23,450 nucleotides of DNA from a virus, in the IMG/VR virus record IMGVR_UViG_3300029448_000455, positions 1 to 23,450 of that record. The stretch is one strand, 5' to 3'. A model generated the notes under the pieces. It was not told the origin of the DNA. It did no database searches and worked only from the letters and a program-made list of their open reading frames with translations. Below are positions 22,353 through 23,450 of this stretch, one piece after another; within the stretch, counting starts at the first letter, position 1, and the number at the start of each line of letters is the position of its first letter. A program made the position numbers and the translations under genes.

Positions 22353-22844
22353 ATGATTAGTAAAATAATAAGCCTTCAAGCCTTTAACAGAAATTTTCTT
22401 TTTGATTTAATACCCGATAGAGGACGTATCTATGTGGCGATTAAAATCTTTAAATTTCGCACTGTTAAAACATTAACTCTACCCAAGATCCTTAAAAAAC
22501 CTTTTATGTATACTAGATTTTTTTCTTATTACATAAAAACATTTTTTAAATATTCTTTATTTGTATTTCCTATTTATATTATTAGAAAAGAATACGATTA
22601 TGTCGATCATGCGTCCTCAAGCTATCCGGAAAAATATAATACCGGTTTTTCTTTTTGGTGGAATTACCATAAAGACGAATTAAGAGAATTTTTTAGCCCT
22701 AGAGATATCGACTGCGGATATAATCTTTATGTAGATTTTATTTCAAGAGAAGAATATCTAGATAGTGAGTCTTCTAGCCGTGATTATATGTTAGAAGCTT
22801 ACGAAAACGGACACCCTAGCAGTATAAATACGGGGGGTTATTAA
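22353..22844 (+). CDS. Hypothetical protein, aromatic and basic N-terminal half
   Basis: The 163-residue protein is not recognised. The N-terminal half (about 1-95) is basic and rich in Phe, Ile and Tyr (VAIKIFKFRTVKTL, RFFSYYIKTFFKYSLFVFPIYIIRK). That stretch includes a hydrophobic run at 69-77 that could touch the membrane. The second half is acidic and Tyr/Ser-rich. GGAG lies 8 bases before the ATG. Its stop overlaps the next start as TAATG, so the two small genes form a unit. Confidence 0.6.
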   Translation: MISKIISLQAFNRNFLFDLIPDRGRIYVAIKIFKFRTVKTLTLPKILKKPFMYTRFFSYYIKTFFKYSLFVFPIYIIRKEYDYVDHASSSYPEKYNTGFSFWWNYHKDELREFFSPRDIDCGYNLYVDFISREEYLDSESSSRDYMLEAYENGHPSSINTGGY

Positions 22845-23014
22845 TGTTTAAATATTATCCAAAATCTAGCAATATTGAGTTCGAGCGTAGGATATTAAAA
22901 GTAGCATTTAAGCCAAGATCAGTCCCAATATCTGTTTTTAATAGATACTATCACCCATTTTTTCACATGAATAAAAAATTCATTTTAAGCAAAGATTTAA
23001 AGGTGGGGAAATAA
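22844..23014 (+). CDS. 56-residue hypothetical protein
   Basis: The ATG overlaps the preceding stop codon and is preceded by GGGGGG at suitable spacing. The protein is basic and aromatic (FERRILKVAFKPRSVPISVFNRYYHPFFHMNKKF), similar in character to the upstream protein. No family is recognised. It is the last plus-strand gene before the convergent junction. Confidence 0.6.
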   Translation: MFKYYPKSSNIEFERRILKVAFKPRSVPISVFNRYYHPFFHMNKKFILSKDLKVGK

Positions 23015-23111
23015 ATAGTTAAAAGGGGGTAGGAGCGTCTTTACTTATCAACCATAAGGACACGAATACCCCCATAAAATGTTTACTTTATTGTATACAT
23101 TATACAAGTGT
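23015..23111. repeat. Convergent junction with repeated element and dyads
   Basis: The plus and minus genes meet here. GGGGGTA (23025-23031) and TACCCCC (23067-23073) are inverted around the second copy of the leader-like element (23045-23073). TTGTATA-CAT-TATACAA (23091-23107) is a perfect 7-bp hairpin, flanked by direct repeats GTTTACT at 23081 and 23110. The hairpin could act as a bidirectional terminator, although it lacks a G+C-rich stem and U-tract. Confidence 0.6.
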
Positions 23112-23366
23112 TTACTCTAAAACTCTAATATCTTCAATACATTTTCGAGAAATTAACTGTAAACTTCCTTCGTTTCCGTCTAAATACGAATCGTTATCTA
23201 GACAGTATGCGCTAAATAAAATTATTTTTTCGTCGTCTTCGTGATAGATCCAGCCAACCGATACGCACCGAGTCATAGGTTTATTGACAAATTCTGAAGC
23301 GGAAGCCCAACCACCGTCTCCAAGTCCTGAGTCTTCCCACCTAACAACAACGAGCTTATTGTTCAT
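23112..23366 (-). CDS. Small hypothetical phage protein
   Basis: The 84-residue protein has the pattern VVVRWEDSG, then PMTRCVSVGWIYHEDDEKIILFSAYC and a final SRKCIEDIRVLE. Short beta-rich proteins of this layout are common in marine phage genomes, with no known role. The start lies 3 bases after the stop of the Cys-rich gene, so they form a minus-strand unit. The strand switch relative to the genes at its left is notable. Confidence 0.65.
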   Translation of the reverse strand: MNNKLVVVRWEDSGLGDGGWASASEFVNKPMTRCVSVGWIYHEDDEKIILFSAYCLDNDSYLDGNEGSLQLISRKCIEDIRVLE

Positions 23367-23369
23367 TTT

Positions 23370-23450
23370 TTAGCTGTCTTCGTTAGTCTCTTCGGTTTCT
23401 TCATCTACACACCCCACGCATCCACACCAAACACAAACTTTTCCGCAGTG
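23370..23450 (-). CDS. Partial Cys-rich protein (C-terminus only)
   Basis: The last 26 residues are visible: HCGKVCVWCGCVGC, then an acidic tail. The frame is open to the right edge, so the start is missing. Cysteines spaced CxxxCxxCxCxxC beside a histidine suggest zinc binding or another metal site. It is coupled to the next gene with 3 bases between them. The function is unknown. Confidence 0.6.
   Translation of the reverse strand, partial: HCGKVCVWCGCVGCVDEETEETNEDS

Noticed and set aside
1-23450. Insertion sequence or transposon
   Set aside because: No transposase motifs or terminal inverted repeats bracketing a gene were seen; the only recombinase is the phage-type integrase.

Overview
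The window is part of an A+T-rich genome of a temperate, short-tailed (podovirus-like) phage or prophage. The evidence is a virion module (small and large terminase, P22/SU10-type portal, scaffold, SU10-type major capsid protein, tail adaptor, P22-type stabilisation protein) combined with a CI-like repressor, a tyrosine integrase and a tRNA gene. Base composition and several gene types resemble phages of marine low-GC Alphaproteobacteria (SAR11-like hosts). That host guess is an inference from style; the sequence does not prove it. Both edges cut through genes.

Layout: (1) Positions 1-16027 are one long minus-strand block, read from right to left. It starts with a stand-alone LexA-like winged-helix gene (16027), then a DUF1376/lambda-O-like replication protein with an iteron array inside its gene (15456-15510). 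Next come small hypothetical genes, terS (13508-13011), a 34-residue membrane protein, a roughly 400-base non-coding gap, and terL. The virion genes follow to the left edge: portal, scaffold, capsid, adaptor, stabilisation protein and candidate ejection proteins. (2) Positions 16028-17034 form the control region. A CI-like repressor (16220-16822) is flanked by two copies of a 29-base direct repeat, each overlapping a candidate promoter. (3) Positions 17035-20806 are a tightly coupled plus-strand operon: small membrane protein, PD-(D/E)XK nuclease, ERF annealing protein, SSB-like protein, HNH protein, excisionase-like protein, integrase. (4) A complete tRNA-Thr(GGT) begins on the base after the integrase stop codon. 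(5) Positions 20882-23450 are an accessory arm with small unknown genes, including a basic protein with an HDxxH...H motif, clear promoters and a terminator, and a convergent junction with inverted repeats. Two minus-strand genes follow, the last Cys-rich and cut by the window edge.

Together the minus block provides replication, packaging and the virion. The plus operon provides recombination and integration. The central region looks like the lysis-lysogeny switch. No lysis genes, DNA polymerase, RNA polymerase or tail fibre are recognisable here. The most distinctive unexplained signals are the out-of-frame 11-bp repeats in the replication gene, a repeated leader-like element (TTATCAACCATAAG-ACACGAA) at transcription-unit boundaries, and the integrase-tRNA abutment.
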